The position numbers and the translations under genes were made by a program. From Sialis fuliginosa (lineage: Eukaryota > Arthropoda > Insecta > Megaloptera > Sialidae), in assembly GCA_961205875.1 (NCBI GenBank), contig OY540814.1, positions 2,976,001 to 3,040,000 on the forward strand: a stretch of DNA of 64,000 bases, written 5' to 3'. This document shows, piece by piece, positions 35,837 through 46,275 of the stretch. Each line of letters opens with the position of its first letter. The first letter of the stretch is position 1. Below the pieces are notes generated by a model, which ran no database searches, had not been told where the DNA came from, and was given only the letters and a program-made list of their open reading frames with translations.

Positions 35837-36798
35837 TACAGTGTGTCCAGGGATACATTTATTTTTTTTATTTTTAGAATGACATTTGGGAATCGAGTCC
35901 TGCTTGATGTAAAACTAACATATACCAAAAATTAGTTGGTTTATGTCCGCTATTATAAAGGAGCTAGCAAAATTTGCTAGCTAGCAAGCACTATCAAATG
36001 GGGTATAAAACTTATATACAGTTTTATTGGAGTTTAATATTATTGGAGATAATTTCATGCATAGGAAGTAAAATTAAAGATATGTAAAGTATATTTACTA
36101 AAGTGTATTTACTTACCTTGAGTAAAAACGGTAAAAACCAACTTACTGCGCTTGCAAATATCTGTTAAAAACTCAAAGAGAACTGTCATATAAGTTTGAT
36201 ACCTCATTTGAGAGTGCTTGCTAGCTAGCAAATTTGCTAGCTCTTTTATAATACCGGACATAAGTCTTCTAAAGGGTATTACATAAGAAAAGTTGAAAAA
36301 ATTACCAAAAATAGAACACCTTTATTACTAACAAAATTTGTTTAAAATTAGAAGTGTACCGGAATTCCGGTCGGACCTCACGATGTAGATTTAAAATGAA
36401 TATTTTAACGTCACTACTAATTATATTAATATTATTTTTATACTATATCATTATTGACACTATAAATGTAATTACATTCGATCGAAAAGAACGTATGCTA
36501 TACAAATAATTGTATTGTAAAAACTGCAGAATATGTAGTAAACACAATTGCTTGCATGTGATATTCGGTATGGGGTTACAAAATTGCATTCTAAACGAAC
36601 TTTATTAGTGGATTTTTTTCTTGTTGTTTTTGGTTATTTTTACAAATTTACTTATAAAACACCTGTGGAGGACCGAATGGATTGATTATTGGTACACCTT
36701 AGTTTTACATCAAGTAAGATTCGATCCCTAATGTCATTCCGAAATTCGATTTTTTGTTCATTAAACCTCGTGTTACATCTATCCTAAGACACACTGTA
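35837..36798. mobile_element. TACAGTGTGTC element hosting a MITE
   Basis: Left end TACAGTGTGTCCAGGGATAC, right end (reverse complement) TACAGTGTGTCTTAGGATAG. Inside both ends are related blocks: AGAATGACATTTGGGAATCG faces CGAATTTCGGAATGACATTA, and TTGATGTAAAACTAA is mirrored by TTAGTTTTACATCAA. No ORF. It is split by the GCTAGCTAGC MITE at 35941-36263. Confidence 0.75.
35941..36263. mobile_element. GCTAGCTAGC MITE, intact copy
   Basis: Terminal inverted repeats TTATGTCCG(C/G)TATTATAAA, followed by GAGCTAGCAAA and TTTGCTAGCTAGCAAGCAC on each side, about 60 bp. The interior has TTTGATACCTCATTTGAGAG. Length 323 bp, no ORF. Inserted in the TACAGTGTGTC element, so younger than it. Confidence 0.85.
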
Positions 36799-37205
36799 CA
36801 TTATTGAAATATATAGATTTACCAAATCTATTTCTTATGGGAATTGTTTTTTTATGTTTCTCACAGCGGATAAATTGGAAAGTCACACAATCTACACTTG
36901 ACTGCATACCTTTTTACTTTTGATTGTGTCCTTCACAGGTTACAGAAAAAAAACAGATAAATGTAACAAAACAAATAAAAGGAACGGTTAAGACAGTCAG
37001 CTACATATACAGTGTAGACCACCATTGACATAAATTATTCTTTAATATTAACATATTATTATACTGAGGCTATATACATGCCTGTTTAGCTGCATCTGCT
37101 CTTCACTACAGAAATGTTAACAAGTTTGCATGTTCTACTAAACTTGTACAATGTACATAGCTAAAGACAATATAATAGGTAAGCTGAACTGGCATATGGT
37201 GTAAG
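36799..37205. other. Unassigned AT-rich DNA
   Basis: No gene or repeat recognised. Confidence 0.4.
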
Positions 37206-37294
37206 GTACTGGAACCAGTCTTGAACAATACCCCAATGTTGGATTAGAAATATTTGTTGATATTTGATTACTGCTATTACTGGGTCTTAATCTA
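37206..37294 (-). mobile_element. AGGTACTGG MITE, copy f, truncated
   Basis: TAAGGTACTGGAACCAGTCT, then TAGAAATATTTGTTGATATT and ACTGCTATTACTGGGTC. It stops exactly where a TACAGTG element starts (37295). The rest was not found on the other side. Confidence 0.75.
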
Positions 37295-38358
37295 TACAGT
37301 GAATTCCAAGTTGTATATGTTAATAAGAAATTTAACATGGGAACAATTAGACATGTTGTAGTAACCTTTGGTCAAATTTAACGATGTGTGATTGGTGCAT
37401 TTTGAAATGCCGCCTCGAAACTAACTGATACATTTTAAATTAATCAAGAGTATTTTGTTTTAAACTTTAATAAAGAATAAAAACATCTGCCAAGTAAAAG
37501 CACAGTGCTTCCTCGTGCTAAATTCACCAAAGTTAATTATTGAACAATTTAAATAAAAACCGATAGTGTTTAGATAAATTGCGTGGAAATGGTTAACCAT
37601 TTAATTTTCATACAATTTTACTAAAAAATATTAGTTCGAAATTTTTCTTAAAACGCACCTGATTATTTTTCCGTATATTTTTAATTTTTTGACAATTTCA
37701 ATCTAAATCTAAATTTATGCAAACGTCAAAATGTTATTTAAAATGTCAAAATGACATTTAAAACGCCAAAATGATATTTAAAATGTCCAAAAAAATATCA
37801 ATGTAGAAAAACAAAACACGAATTTTTAAAATAAATTGAAATAAATCTTTGTAAGGGAATATTTTACAATAAACGTTGTAGACCCATATTATAGGAAATT
37901 TAATGCTCTACAAAAAATATTCTATACAATTTTCACGTAACATGTGCCGTTCTTGAGATATCTTGAAAAAATAAATCCCCTCCCCCTTACACACGATTTT
38001 GATGACTTTGAAATGGGACCGTCCTCAAGTCAGACCTAACAATCAGACCAAGTTTCAACAATATCGATTGAGTGGTTTATGAGTTATGTGTGTTACAAGA
38101 ATTCAGGGGACAGACACACACACGGACGGACAGACACGGAACAAAAAGTGTTTATATTGATCAGTTAAAAAATTTTGAAATCGGATAACATTTATTTTGT
38201 CTCAATCTGAAACGATCACAAAGCTTCTCGTATCTTCGATATTGCGAGGAAGCAATACATTATGTAAGCATCCTAGATACAATTATATTAATATTTTTTG
38301 GCAAATATAAATTTGAAAACAAAATACTAATTACTATTTTATTAAATTTTGTGGCAGC
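37295..38358 (+). mobile_element. TACAGTG MITE, copy split by GCTTCC element
   Basis: The left part (37295-37472) has TACAGTGAATTCCAAG, TAGTAACCTTTGGTCAAATT and TGTGATTGGTGCATTTTG. The right part (38261-38358) has GTAAGCATCCTAGATACAAT and TTAAATTTTGTGGCAGCA. These match 43088-43270 and 43270-43375 of the intact copy. The far end is lost. Confidence 0.8.
37473..38260 (+). mobile_element. GCTTCC-family element, complete, nested
   Basis: Starts at AAAACATCTGCCAAGTAAAA and GCACAGTGCTTCCTCG, ends GCGAGGAAGCAA. It has three 20-bp minisatellite units (37724-37783) and a 3' hairpin. Its insertion into the TACAGTG element defines its ends better than any other copy and shows that the CATCTGCCAAGTA block belongs to it. 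No ORF. Confidence 0.85.
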
Positions 38359-38445
38359 ACGATTTTCTCAGTAACTACTAACGGATTTTATTCCGGTTTT
38401 CACTAATGGATAGAGTATTTCATGAGGAAGGTTTTCAACATATTT
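38355..38445 (+). repeat. TTCACTAATGGATAGAG tail repeat
   Basis: CGATTTTCTCAGTAACTACT, ATTCCGGTTTTCACTAATGG, AGAGTATTTCATGAGGAAGG. Directly abuts the truncated TACAGTG element, replacing its right end. Confidence 0.65.
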
Positions 38446-39979
38446 AAAATATTATAGTAAAAAAAAAGTTATTAATTAAAATCAATTTAATACTATAGCT
38501 TTTCAAATACCTCAACAAGTGGAATTATTTTTAGTCAGCACAGGTATAGGTATATACGAGTACAAAATAGAATACTATTTGAATGTTGAACTACATTGTT
38601 ATGTATAAATCCTTAATTATACGCTGACCGGCCAACGTGTGTTTTAATTTAGACAATTTCATGCAAATTGTTAGTTAATTTTTTGTTTGTAGTAAACACA
38701 GCTGTCAGAATCATTTCCTCTTGTTTGTGCTCGTTCATGGTTCTGCTGTAATATCTTAATGAATTAAAAAACAATAGTGTGTTTTTTATAGTATGTATTT
38801 TTACTATATACTAAATATAGATAGACCTGATGAGTCAACTAGGATATGAAGAGTAATTAACTAGTAACTTATTTATAAAGAAATTATATTATTCATAGGT
38901 ATGTAATTATAGTGAAGATATTCATTGAAAATTCTTTACACATTTGGTAAACCACAAAAATACCGAAATTTCTGTGAACTCTGTTAAATTGAATGGGGTT
39001 ACAAATCTGTACTTATCAGCTTAAATTATTTTTCCCTAAATGTTAAATTTAAAGTTAATTTCATTTTAAAACGAGTTTATCTACGATTTCTGCCAAACCC
39101 TGTAAGTTTACAAAAATAACATTTTTCAATATTAAAAAAAATAATACATTTTTACCACATAATTCCATAGTTTTCCAAGACTTTCTGCGAGGTATCAAAT
39201 CCTTATGGATTTGGTCTGGATTTCAAAGCAGGGTAATAATTTTTATAGTAATATAAAGCTGCTATAATTTTTATGGTATACACCAATTACTACTTTTTTT
39301 TGAGACCGCATGTGTCATTTATATACATTTACATTTAATACTTTGCATTTGGTTTAGTTTAGACTAAACTCTTTATAATACCGGACATCCATGTCTTAAT
39401 AATTGACTCTCTAACACAAATTTTAATTAAACTATTATTAAATTATAAATTCCCGGTATTCCATTAATTTTTTTCAGACCAGGAAACTTAAAAACTGCAC
39501 ATCTGGCAAACCTATATCTGATTATAGATTTGCTTATATAATACCATTTATTAAAATAAGAAAATTTGTTCTTTTCACTGAAAAAAATATCGTTCATTAT
39601 TATTATGAAACGCATTTTATCAACATGAAGAAAATATTTATATTAACATAAAAATTGATTACTTGTTTTTAACTTTTAATGCACTGTTATTTTAATTGTA
39701 ATAAATTTGTAAAAATAAACTGAACCCCATTAGAACTTATTTCGTTGTGATCTTAACTTAGCTTTACACTAAAGTTACACCACACCTAATTTTCCGGAAA
39801 ACGGCAACTAAAATAAATTTACTTCTGGTTGAAATAAATTTGTAATAAATGTTTAAATAGGTTGGGCTGTAGATGCTAGTGTAACTTCGGGACTTGGAAA
39901 TTTAACAGGGAAGAAACCTGGACATATTTCGAACAGATCATTATATAATTTACCCACTCGTGATTATCACCGCTGTTAA
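38446..39979. other. Unassigned AT-rich DNA
   Basis: No gene. TTTATAATACCGGACAT at about 39370 matches one end of the GCTAGCTAGC MITE without its partner, next to a GTTTAGTTTAGACTAAAC palindrome (39352-39369). Confidence 0.45.
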
Positions 39980-40345
39980 CAACAGATAGAGTTAAAGATG
40001 GTCTGTTCACGGTAGCTCAACACTTTGGTTATGGTGTTGACATTGCATTGAGCAGGGCGCGCTACGCTTGGCTGAACGGCCCGGACGCAGTGAGCTGTGA
40101 CCGAGCCATGGCCGATGTGATCTTTTACTTGATCGCGAAACAAAACACTGCATTCTTGTATACAAAACGATCTCAATGCCATTTCCTTTTCAATACAATC
40201 TTGTATCGACGGCCGTTGGGGCTTGTTGGGGCAGAAACGACTGTTTTGTTTCTAATATATTTCCTAACATTCACCTGTAAGTTGAGAACTTGATGCTTGC
40301 GTACTCGGCGAATTTTGCATGCCCGAGAAAACTTGTACAGCGGTA
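39980..40345. other. GC-rich island with overlapping frames
   Basis: The sharpest CpG-containing block in the window: GAGCAGGGCGCGCTACGCTT, GGCTGAACGGCCCGGACGCA. An 81-codon plus-strand frame (40048-40293) and a 68-codon minus-strand frame overlap it. Neither carries a domain I know. ACCTGTAAGTTG at 40275 looks like a weak splice donor. It could be an unrecognised exon or promoter. Evidence is insufficient for a gene call. Confidence 0.3.
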
Positions 40346-40379
40346 AATATTAATTTTTCTCCAATGTATTTTTGTTCCT

Positions 40380-40592
40380 TATTTCTTCCTTATATAAGAT
40401 TGTATAATACAAAATTCATAACTGTATCACAATGAGTTCTCAAGATATTAAATAAGAACTAATTTTGAGTAAAATATTTCGAGGGCTGTAGCCCCCTCAC
40501 GAAAAATTTCCGGACGTATGTTCATATAATGTTTTTTGTTTAAAATATTTTTCACAATTTACTTTTCAAATTGGCACGACTGTTGAAATGGA
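40380..40592 (-). mobile_element. CAGGGTGATTCA foldback family, end fragment
   Basis: CAATGAGTTCTCAAGATATT, TAAGAACTAATTTTGAGTAA, GAGGGCTGTAGCCCCCTCAC and a degraded TTCAAATTGGCACGACTGTT match the right arm of the intact element (47280-47440). The far terminus has decayed. Confidence 0.65.
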
Positions 40593-40595
40593 CAA

Positions 40596-41060
40596 GCAGT
40601 CATATGAGGTTAGTAACATATAATTAATTAATTGAATTAGGTCTGCCAGGTATTTAATAACGAAATTCTCGAGGCTGACAATTTTTTTCATATATTAAAT
40701 ATGTAGAATTCACTGGGAAAAAAATGGATGAGTAGTCATATGAGGTAAGTAACATGATATAATTAATTAATTGAATTAGGTCTGCCAGGTACATAATAAC
40801 GACAATCACGAGGCAGACCAAATTTTTCTTAAATTATATATTATTTTTGAGTATATTACGAAATTTCAACGAGTTGTCATGCAGGGTAAGAAACCCCATT
40901 TTTTAGTGACTTCAAAAATTAATTAACATAAACCTATCGGTCTGCCATCGGATTGTTATTACCGGGTATATTTGCTATAATTAAGCCAAGTTTCACAGAG
41001 TAGTCATGTGAGGTAGACTAAATATCATGGGAGCTTGGTCTACGATGATGTATGTTAATA
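40596..41060 (+). repeat. Diverged tandem array, period about 135 bp
   Basis: TAGTCATATGAGGTAAGTAAC-type starts occur at 40600, 40736, 40877 and 41004 (spacing 136, 141, 127). Each unit also has a GGTCTGCCA(G/T) or GGTCTACGA block after an AATTAATTAATTG stretch. Units 1 and 2 are alike; units 3 and 4 are more diverged. No ORF. A short satellite-like array or minisatellite of unknown origin. Confidence 0.7.
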
Positions 41061-41650
41061 AATTAATATTTCGAAAATATAAATGAATTCTTGTAAGATA
41101 CAACTTTTCTAATAATAGATTTAGTAAAATAATAAATTGAATGACATGCACAATGCTTCTTTAATCCTACATATATCTAACCATAATACTTTTATAATGG
41201 AAATAGCAAGAAGTAAAAATACAATCTATCTCACACCACCGCATTCAATCAAATACCAATAGAAGCAGGTGAACTATCAAGTTCATTTTTTCTCAAGTCA
41301 CCAGCGCGAAAAACTAATTTTAAATATTTACTACTCGAGGACAAAAACGAGAGAGGTTGTGTCGCGAGAGAGAGCGACGTATTGACGGGTGGTATCCGTG
41401 ATAGATAATACATAGATAAACACAACGCTATTATGTTTGGTGTCCATATTTCGATGTTTTTTTCCTCCGAGGTAATCTGGTTCTCCTTGGAGTCTCACGA
41501 GTAGACTTCCTAGTTCAAATTCATTAACCTGTTCGCGAATTTTTACCTGTTTGTAGAATGATTATTTAAAAGTCAGTGTAACGAGGGCAGGCCAACGTAT
41601 TCTAATAGATACATTTGATTATGTTATATGGAAACTGTAAAAGTGCTTAA
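41061..41650. other. Unassigned DNA with GAGA-rich patch
   Basis: No gene. GCGAGAGAGAGCGACG at about 41363 is a GAGA-type run. Confidence 0.35.
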
Positions 41651-42060
41651 CTACACGGTAGAAACGTTGATTTGGGCCGATAAATCTTTGTTTTATATAT
41701 TTCGAAAACAATATTTTCTTAATATAAAAATATACTCTCTTAAAATAAAAATTTTTTTCGACGTTTCATATTAAAAAAATATTATTTTGAGGGATACTAA
41801 AAGTTTTAACTAATGATTCAAAAAATAGAACGTTCAAGATTTAAAACTATTTTCTTAAAATTGTTCTACGACCATTTTTCGAGGAGATGTAGCGATTCAA
41901 AAATACCTTAAAATATTGTATATCAAATTATAATTTTTGCATGTATAATTTTGAAAAGTATTACATTTTACCATCTATCATGTTTTCTAAATTTAAATTA
42001 CGAGTGCACATGTAAATTAATATAATAATATACTCTTAATCCATATATACGTGATAAGAA
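41651..42060 (+). repeat. ACACGGTAGAAACGTTGA element, left-end copy
   Basis: CTACACGGTAGAAACGTTGA and ATATACTCTCTTAAAAT match the left end of the element at 10112. CTCTTAATCCATATATACG near 42030 may be a further remnant. No right end found. Confidence 0.45.
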
Positions 42061-42276
42061 GAGGGGGAAACTTAGTTTGGAATAATTTATGAAATGAAAT
42101 ACAACAATGTATCATTTGTATCTTATATAATTGTCAATCTTAATGTGGTATTTAAAGATAATTTTCATGGTCGACATCATTGACATCTATATTACATAAC
42201 TAGGAATTAACCTACATGATTTTAAATTATGGAAAAATGACAACAAGGTTGTTTCTGTTTATTATAATATTTACTA

Positions 42277-43562
42277 TACAGGGTATTTGGTTCGGTGATA
42301 CGAATATTTTGAAGGAAGGTAGAATGAGTCATTTGGAAGTGATTTAAGCAAATATACCTATATAAAAAAAAGTGTAACAGTTTTTTATATCGGTTTTTAA
42401 AACTGCTCTATTTTATACTCTTTTGAAAAATCTACCATAATATCGACATGAATTGGCTATTTTTGTTATTAAAACTTACATTTATCCCAGAATAAGTAAG
42501 ATTTTTACATTTTTCCAGAGAGTCGATAAAAACGTAATGCGATACTTTTCAAACATTTTTTTACACACATTGGACAGAGTAACATCTACTCCTGTGTAAA
42601 GGATGATCCTGTCCATTGAGTATAAAAAAATATTTCAAAAGTATCACGTTTTAATGACTTATTTAGAATAGCATACTACGATCGACTCTCTGGAAAAATG
42701 TAAAAGTCTTACTTAGTCCGGGATAAATGTAAGTTTTTATAACAAAAATAGCCAATTCATGTAGGTATTATGGTAGGTTTTTCGAAAGGGTATAAAATAG
42801 AGCAGTTTTTAAAACCATCTGAACATCTGAAATAGACTAGATTTTATAAAATAATTTTTTAAAGAAATAATTTTATCAAAAAAGTTTTTAAATGTTAAAC
42901 TTGTTTTTATTATTCATAAATTTTAGTTTGATCTGATGGTGTAGCATAAACATTTAAGTAATATAAAAATCATGTTTAAAAAATATAGGCTATTTAACTT
43001 TTCAACTTTTGAGATTAACATATAAATTTGGGTTTTTTCAAAAATTTACTAAAATTGCCGATATAAAAAAAACTGTTGCACTTTGTATACAGTGTATTCC
43101 AAGATGGTTAAGCCATAGGAAATTTAACATAGGGACAATTAGAAGTGTTGTAGTAACCTTTGATCAAATTTAACAATGTGTGATTGGTGCATTTTGAATT
43201 GCCGCCTCGAAACTAACTGATAAATTTTAAATTAATCAACAGTATTTTGTTCTCAACTTTAATTTCATTAATTTAAGCATCCTAGATAAAATTATAATAA
43301 TATTTTTTGACAGATATAAATTTGAAAACAAAATACTGATTACTATTTTATTAAATTTTGTGGCGGCATTTCAAAATGCACCAATCATCATCGTTAAATT
43401 TGACCAAAGGTTACTACAACATTTCTAATTGCCCCCATGTTAAATTTCCTATGGCTTAATCAACTTGGAATACACTGTATAGGAATATTTGCTTAAATCT
43501 CTTCCAAATGTCTCATTTTACCTTCCTTCAAAATATTCGTATCACCGAACCAAACCCCTGTA
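42277..43562. mobile_element. TACAGGG foldback element
   Basis: Outer left end TACAGGGTATTTGGTTCGGT, then ACGAATATTTTGAAGGAAGG. The right end is the inverted same, to 43562. The first ~125 bp of the left arm continues into AGTGTAACAGTTTTTTATAT, whose partner is at 43056-43087. A second inverted pair lies inside (about 42405-42560 with 42660-42815; ATGAATTGGCTATTTTTGTT and TTTTTCCAGAGAGTCGAT). No ORF. The right arm carries a TACAGTG MITE. Confidence 0.8.
43088..43479 (+). mobile_element. TACAGTG MITE, intact copy
   Basis: TACAGTGTATTCCAAGATGG to (reverse complement of the right end) TACAGTGTATTCCAAGTTGA. Arms of about 110 bp include TTACTACAACA(T/C)T-type and ATTTCCTATGGCTTAA blocks. TA flanks both sides; removing it restores the outer element's arm (ACTTTGTA/TAGGAATATT), which confirms the boundaries. 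Confidence 0.85.
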
Positions 43563-43939
43563 TAATATTGCCTTTCTTGAACATCGCAGTGACAAAATGA
43601 AAACATAAAATTTGGTATTAGGTTTTAGTTTATCTAATAAATAAATGTTACGAAGGATGTTGGGAAGGAATATTAAATAGCTATCCTTTTTCTTGCAAGT
43701 TTTATGTTTTATAAACGTCTTTTTAATGAATACTAAATAAACGGAAACAAAGCTAATAAAAAGTATCATGTAACTGCTATGTATATACAAGAAATCTATT
43801 AATAGGATGTCCTTCGCTAGATAAATAAATTTATTCATCTTAATTTTACATAAAAACTACGAAAAGAAAGTTTCACATAATCATGCGTTAAATTTATCTG
43901 ATAAAAAAGTTTTTAAAATAATTAAGTAAAAACTTCGTT
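43563..43939. other. Unassigned AT-rich DNA
   Basis: No gene. The 98-codon minus frame (43542-43838) has the composition of AT-rich noise and overlaps the end of a transposon. Confidence 0.4.
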
Positions 43940-44065
43940 CTCGTGGAATTTGTATTTTTTTTCGGGATATAAAGTAGCCTATGTTCTTCTTCCCTGCTTA
44001 ATTTTATCAAGATCGGTTGAGCAGTTTAGTCGTAAAAAGGTAACAAACAGACAGATAAATATAGA
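43940..44065 (+). repeat. LINE/SINE 3'-tail copy
   Basis: TCGGGATATAAAGTAGCCTA, TCAAGATCGGTTGAGCAGTT, GTAACAAACAGACAGATAAA. The head and the TTAGTA end are lost. Confidence 0.65.
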
Positions 44066-44183
44066 TTTATTTAATAAAAATCAAAACCTCAATCAATCAA
44101 TTATAATAATTATAACGATTTGAATTCACAAAGAATAAATTAATAAATAAAATCATGTTTACAAATATCGGGGGCGCATATAA

Positions 44184-44552
44184 AGTTGGAAAATATTTTA
44201 TCGGAACCGTATTTTGTTGGAAACGTATTTTGTTGGAAACATATTTTGTCGGAAACGTATTTTATTGGAATGTATAAAGTTGGAAATTATTTTATCGGAA
44301 AAATATTTAATTGGAAAAATAATTTGTTGGAAACGTATTTTGTTGGAAAATATTTTGATGGAAACGTATTTTGTTGGAAACGTATTTTATTGGAAAATAT
44401 TTTGTTGGAATGTATTTTATCGGAACCGTATTTTGTTGGAAACGTATTTTGTTGGAAAATATTTTGTTGGAAACGTATTTTGTTGGAAACGTATTTTATT
44501 GGAAACGTATTTTGTCGGAACCGTATTTAGTTGGAAAATATTAAATCGGAAT
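44184..44552 (+). repeat. 16-bp tandem array, left arm
   Basis: About 24 units of TTGGAAACGTATTTTG with 15-bp variants (TTGGAAAATATTTTG) and TCGGAACCG variants. Forty-eight bases make three units, so long frames with a repeated 16-residue peptide arise (44186-44530, 44214-44654). They have no start context or homologue and are not called as genes. Confidence 0.9.
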
Positions 44553-44636
44553 TTATTACAGAGGAGACACTGCCCGCTGCTTCGACCGCGGATTCGCCCG
44601 TGTATAAATTTGTATTATAAATATACAATATATTTC

Positions 44637-46275
44637 AAAAGTTATCTGATTTAAATAAAATTCATTTTATAAGGGTTTTTTGGGGCATTGATTTCAAATA
44701 TTTTACAAAATCTTAAAAATTTAAAATGGCGGATTCAATATGGCGGCCAATGTATTTCAAAAGTTATCCGATTTAAATAAAATTCATTTTATAAAGATTC
44801 TTAGGACATTGATTTCAAATATTTTACAAAATCTAAAAAATTAAAAATGGCGGATCCAATATGGCGGCCAATATATTTCAAAAGTTGTCCGATTTAAATA
44901 AAATTCATTTTATAAGAACTTTTGGGTCACTGATATTCAATATTTTACAAGATCTAAAAAATTAAAATGGCGGATCCAATATGGCGGCCAATATATTACA
45001 AAAGTTATCCGATTTAAATAAAATTCATTTTATAAGGATTCTTAGGACATTGATATCAAATATTTTACAAAATTTAAATAATTCAAATGGCGGATCCAAT
45101 ATGGCGGCCAATATATTTCAAAAGTTATGTGATTTAAATAAAATTAATTTTATAATGGGTTTTGGGACACTGATTTCAAATATCTTACAAAATCAAAAAA
45201 ATTCAAAATGGCGGATCCAATATGGCGGCCAATATATTTCAAAAGTTATCCGATTTAAATAAAATTCATTTTATAAGAATTTTTGGGTCACTGATATCAA
45301 ATATTATACAAAATCTAAAAATTCAAAATGGCGGATCCAATATGGCGGCCAATATATTTCAAAAGTTATCCGATTTAAATAAAATTCATTTTATAAGGAT
45401 TTTTGGGTCACTGATTTCAAATATTTTACAAAATCTAAAAAATTCAAAATGGCGGATCCAATATTTTTCAAAAATTATTTGATTTGAATAAAATTCATTT
45501 TGTAAGGATTTTTGGGTCCCTGTTATCAAATATTTTACAAAATCTAAAAAATTAAAAATGGCGGATCCAATATGGCGGCACATATATTTAAAAAGTTATT
45601 CGATTTAAATAAAATTCATTTTATAAGGATTCTTAGGACATTGATATCAAATATTTTACAAAATCTAAAAAATTCAAAATGGCGGGTCCAATATATTTCA
45701 AAAGTTATCCGATTTAAATAAAATTCATTTTATAAGGATTTTTGGGTCACTGATATCAAATATTATACAAAATCTAAATATTTCACAATGGCGGATCCAA
45801 TATGGCGGCCAATATATTTCAAAAGTTATCCGATTTAAATAAAATTCATTTTATAAGGATTTTTGGGTCACTGATATCAAATATTTTACAAAATCTAAAT
45901 ATTTCACAATGGCGGATCCAATATGGCGGCCAATATATTTCAAAAGTTATCCGATTTAAATAAAATTCATTTTATAAGGATTCTTAGGACATTGATATCA
46001 AATATTTTACAAAATCTAAAAAATTCAAAATGGCGGGTCCAATATATTTCAAAAGTTATCTGATTTAAATAAAATTCATTTAATAGTGGTTTTTGGGACA
46101 ATGATAACAAATATTTCACAAAATATAAGAATTCAAAATGGCGGATCCAATATATTTCAAAAGTTATCTGATTTAAATAAAATTCATTTAATAGTGGTTC
46201 TTGGGACAATGATATCTAATATTTTACAAAAACTTAAAAATTGAAAATGGCGGATCCAAAATGGCGGCCAATATA
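44637..46275 (+). repeat. 120-bp tandem array, left arm (14 units)
   Basis: Each unit: TTTCAAAAGTTATCCGATTT, AAATAAAATTCATTTTATAA, GGACATTGATATCAAATATT, TTACAAAATCTAAAAAATTC, AAAATGGCGGATCCAATATG, GCGGCC. Long units are about 120 bp; short ones, lacking the second ATGGCGGCC, about 107 bp. 120 is divisible by three, so frames such as 44981-45262 stay open with a repeating MAANIFQKL peptide; they are by-products. Confidence 0.9.

Noticed and set aside
40742..40756. Recursive splice site on the plus strand (GAGGTAAGTAAC)
   Set aside because: A donor-like string without a pyrimidine tract or CAG before it; it lies in a tandem repeat.
44186..44654. Overlapping 114- and 146-codon frames with a repeated GNVFCWKRILLETYF-like peptide
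   Set aside because: They are translations of the 16-bp tandem array; three units make 48 bases and stay open. The mirrored arm gives the same peptide on the other strand. No sign of selection for coding.
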